From: Kipferlia bialata
Taxonomy: Eukaryota > Fornicata
DNA length: 20,891 bases
Assembly: GCA_003568945.1 (NCBI GenBank)
Contig: BDIP01000206.1
Location: 1 to 20,891, forward strand
Reading direction: 5' to 3'
Part shown: piece by piece, positions 19,645 through 20,891 of the stretch
How the letters are laid out: every line of letters starts with the position of its first letter
Position numbering within the stretch: the first letter of the stretch is position 1
Notes under the pieces: generated by a model
Databases searched by the model: none
What the model was told of the DNA's origin: nothing
The model's input: only the letters and a program-made list of their open reading frames with translations
Program-made: the position numbers and the translations under genes

Positions 19645-20694
19645 CACCTGCTGCGTCTGGGCAGAACCCTGCCATCCTGGCCAGAGCAGCCAGTCTGACG
19701 GCACAGGCACTGGGGGTGAGGACATGTCACAGACAATATAGAGGATATAGACGAATAGAGTATATATAGAGTGGTCTAACAGCACAGAAACTTGGGGTGA
19801 GGGAGTTACTAAATTAGTATTTATATGAAACAGTTATACCTAAAGAATGTGAGGTCTGTTGCGTGCAATGGACTGAACCTCTCGTCCAGGGTGGGGTGCT
19901 GTCTAGCATGGAACACCTGGAGTCAATCAATCAATTAATCAATGAGGGAGGGGAGAGAGAGAAGAAGTAGGGTGCTGTCTGGTATAGAAGACCTGGAATC
20001 AGTCAAAAATATGAATTTCTTTACATTTAGCTTAAATCAACATATATATAGAGATAGAAAGAGGTGCTGGGAGTCCAGGAATCAATCAATCAATGAGTGG
20101 GAGAGAGGGATAGTATATAAATACATTCACATAGTAATGGTTAGTTTGCACCTCACCATCGGCCATGCCTCCTTGCACTATTTTGATGCACACCTACACA
20201 CATGCACACACACATATACACCTATATACATTTGTGTATGTCTACACACACTCACCACGGGCCATGCCTCCTTGCACTGCTCCAGTTCAGCCTGGCTGGT
20301 GGGACCCCTGGTGTCAGTATGTATGCATATACAGTAGTATAGTATATATAGTAGTAATGAATATATGTGTATATATGTATAGTATATATAGTAATGAATA
20401 TATAACATATATATATATGACTATGAATAGTTCCTGATGACTGGGGACCCCTAGAGTAAGTAAAGAGTCAACATAGACACACAGAAGACAGTCCTATGCA
20501 TTCGAATGATGAAAGGAAGTATATCTCATGCCTCTTTGGTACTCTAGCCTTGACCATCTTGGCCCAGTATCATATACCAATGTATCAATACACAATACAG
20601 ATTGACACAGTATTGTATACATCTATATACCTCGTTGGCACTCTAGCCTTGACCATCTTGGCCCAGGGTGGGATGGGGACAGACAGGGGGGCAC
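18051..20694 (-). CDS. TAD3: tRNA A34 deaminase non-catalytic subunit Tad3/ADAT3 (5' end missing)
   Basis: Exons on the minus strand: 20694-20631, 20307-20256, 19916-19840, 19709-19648, 19459-19403, 19254-19208, 19115-19068, 18870-18820, 18687-18631, 18369-18276 and 18208-18051, giving 254 visible residues with all phases matching. The Tad3 landmarks run in order: an N-terminal segment reaching EQCKEAWPVVFHARQHP, a helix and strand reading AAVVVDPQRRCIVAAAHS, the zinc His in HPWAHSTTRAL, then YLATGLDMFL, and SEPCVGCSMALVHSRI with the PCxxC zinc pair. The end is GGLGTMVS...HSFVCVGG. The catalytic Glu of TadA/Tad2 (HAE) is absent: the sequence is HST. This is the mark of Tad3, which pairs with Tad2 to convert adenosine 34 to inosine in tRNA anticodons. 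The first exon begins in phase 1, so upstream exons lie at or beyond the poly-G edge. The stop is TGA at 18053-18051. Confidence 0.9.
18328..18480 (-). repeat. Near-perfect duplication of the Tad3 PCxxC exon start
   Basis: The 60-nt block 18328-18387 recurs at 18421-18480 with a single difference (59/60), spacing 93 nt. Each holds a 3' splice site and the first 42 nt of the exon encoding VSEPCVGCSMALVH. Between and beyond the copies are GA tracts, so this looks like a recent tandem duplication of block plus GA tract. Only the copy at 18369 continues into the remaining exon. Confidence 0.97.
18388..18506. repeat. (GA)n tracts between duplicated Tad3 splice sites
   Basis: GA runs at about 18390-18419 and 18479-18506 read as CT on the coding strand, immediately upstream of both copies of the acceptor. 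They could serve as polypyrimidine tracts or be plain microsatellites that promoted the duplication. Confidence 0.9.
18512..18663 (-). repeat. Exact 36-nt copy of a Tad3 exon end and donor
   Basis: The block 18628-18663 holds the last codons of an exon, YLATGLDMFL, and the donor GTA. It recurs without a change at 18512-18547, 116 nt away inside the following intron, again followed by a good donor, GTAAGTGG. The flanking intron sequences of the two copies are unrelated, so the repeated tract stops almost exactly at the splice site. Confidence 0.97.
18923..18937. repeat. G15 homopolymer in a Tad3 intron
   Basis: A run of 15 G lies within the intron 19067-18871. It is part of a G/A-rich stretch; on the coding strand it is poly-C. 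Confidence 0.9.
19148..19191. repeat. Two tandem 22-nt units
   Basis: GATAGTAGTCAAAGGGAGTCAA occurs twice back to back in the intron 19207-19116. It is a simple tandem duplication without a splice site. Confidence 0.9.
19443..19602 (-). repeat. Copy of the acceptor before Tad3 exon 19459-19403
   Basis: The block around 19443-19470 (acceptor CTAACCCCCCAG and the exon start TTGTTGTGGACCCCC) is matched at 19575-19602 by CTGACCCCCAG and TGGTTGTGGACCCCC. The second copy lies in the upstream intron, 132 nt from the first. Confidence 0.75.
19701..19803 (-). repeat. Copy of the acceptor before Tad3 exon 19709-19648
   Basis: The plus-strand block 19701-19720 (exon start plus acceptor) has a copy at 19782-19801, with three differences over 20 nt and a spacing of 81 nt. 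In the copy the CAG of the acceptor has become CAAG. Confidence 0.6.
19894..20002 (-). repeat. Copy of the acceptor before Tad3 exon 19916-19840
   Basis: The block 19894-19926 (exon start VFHARQHP and acceptor TTGACTCCAG) is matched at 19970-20002 with six differences over 33 nt. The copy keeps a usable acceptor, CTGATTCCAG. Confidence 0.75.
20152..20278 (-). repeat. Copy of the donor after Tad3 exon 20307-20256
   Basis: The plus-strand block 20251-20278 (end of the exon reading CKEAWPV, and donor GTGAG) recurs at 20152-20179 with two differences over 28 nt. The copy keeps a GTGAG donor and lies 99 nt downstream in the intron. Confidence 0.85.
20299..20460 (-). repeat. Copy of the acceptor before Tad3 exon 20307-20256
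   Basis: The real acceptor CTGACACCAG with exon start GGGGTCCCACC at about 20299-20316 has a likeness at about 20443-20460, CTTACTCTAG with GGGGTCCCC. The match is short, so it is weaker than the other pairs. Confidence 0.5.
20531..20666 (-). repeat. Copy of the donor after Tad3 exon 20694-20631
   Basis: The 37-nt block 20630-20666 (exon end reading WAKMVKARVPT, and the first base of the donor) recurs at 20531-20567 with two differences. In the copy the GT donor is GC. The copy lies 99 nt downstream inside the intron. Confidence 0.9.
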
Positions 20695-20891
20695 CTGAGA
20701 GTCAGACGAGAAGACACACAGAAATGATATATATATATGTGTAGTAAGAAGACCAGCCATATATAAGAAGATAAGGAGACATACATATCGTATATATATG
20801 AGGGGGACAGAGAGGGGGGGGGGGACCTGAGGGTAAGACGAGACACATAATTGATATATGGGGTGGGGGGGGGGGGGGGGGGGGAGAAAGA
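20695..20891. other. Right edge: intron sequence and poly-G
   Basis: This is upstream (on the minus strand) of the first visible Tad3 exon and is intron-like. A plus-strand block near 20809-20837 resembles the acceptor region at 20683-20708 (CTGACTCTCAG then GTGCCCCCC), so it may be a further exon-edge copy, blurred by G runs. A 20-G run lies at 20865-20884. Confidence 0.5.

Noticed and set aside
1-20891. tRNA, rRNA, transposase, reverse transcriptase or capsid-type genes
   Set aside because: I saw no cloverleaf, rRNA core, transposase, polymerase or capsid motifs on either strand. A covariance-model and profile scan would be needed to exclude short or degraded ones.

Overview
This looks like nuclear DNA from an intron-dense protist with a standard genetic code (TAA, TAG and TGA all end plausible genes). 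It is not bacterial: no gene of any size is an uninterrupted reading frame. Coding segments are short (9 to about 860 nt) and are separated by GT-AG introns of 18 to 367 nt. The 3' splice site is usually fused to a branch-point-like block, CTAAC, CTGAC, CTAAT or TTGAC, a few bases before the AG. That fused signal is what metamonads such as Trichomonas and Giardia use, so an intron-rich free-living fornicate such as Kipferlia is my best guess (inference). The window starts with 50 G and ends beside a 20-G run, so both edges may be contig ends.

Layout, left to right. 1-797: poly-G and non-coding DNA. 798-4585 (+): about 17 exons for a 659-residue protein of unknown family. 4586-5975: mostly low-complexity pyrimidine-rich DNA, with one possible minus-strand exon and a divergent promoter region. 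5976-8754 (+): five exons for an 811-residue protein ending in a Kelch-like region. 8948-10429 (-): three exons for a RING-H2 finger, five MORN repeats and a Ser/Asp/Glu-rich tail. 10624-17309 (-): about 38 small exons for a 981-residue helical protein, HEAT/karyopherin-like in size and style but unidentified. 17310-18050: intergenic, with one doubtful small plus-strand frame. 18051-20694 (-): eleven exons of Tad3/ADAT3, the non-catalytic subunit of the tRNA A34 deaminase, whose 5' end lies outside the window.

I rebuilt the exon chains by hand. At each junction I required a GT donor, an AG acceptor and matching codon phase, so the large models are internally consistent but unproven by transcripts.

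The most unusual signal is a repeated pattern inside the introns. Many carry an extra, sometimes decayed, copy of the edge of a neighbouring exon together with its splice consensus. Copies of an exon's 3' edge lie downstream of the real donor, and copies of an exon's 5' edge lie upstream of the real acceptor. The order inside an intron is therefore real donor, copy donor, copy acceptor, real acceptor. Identity ranges from 36/36 and 59/60 down to 37/48 with an in-frame stop. The pattern occurs in three unrelated genes and may mark a way in which introns grow or gain decoy splice sites; assembly chimerism is the main rival explanation.
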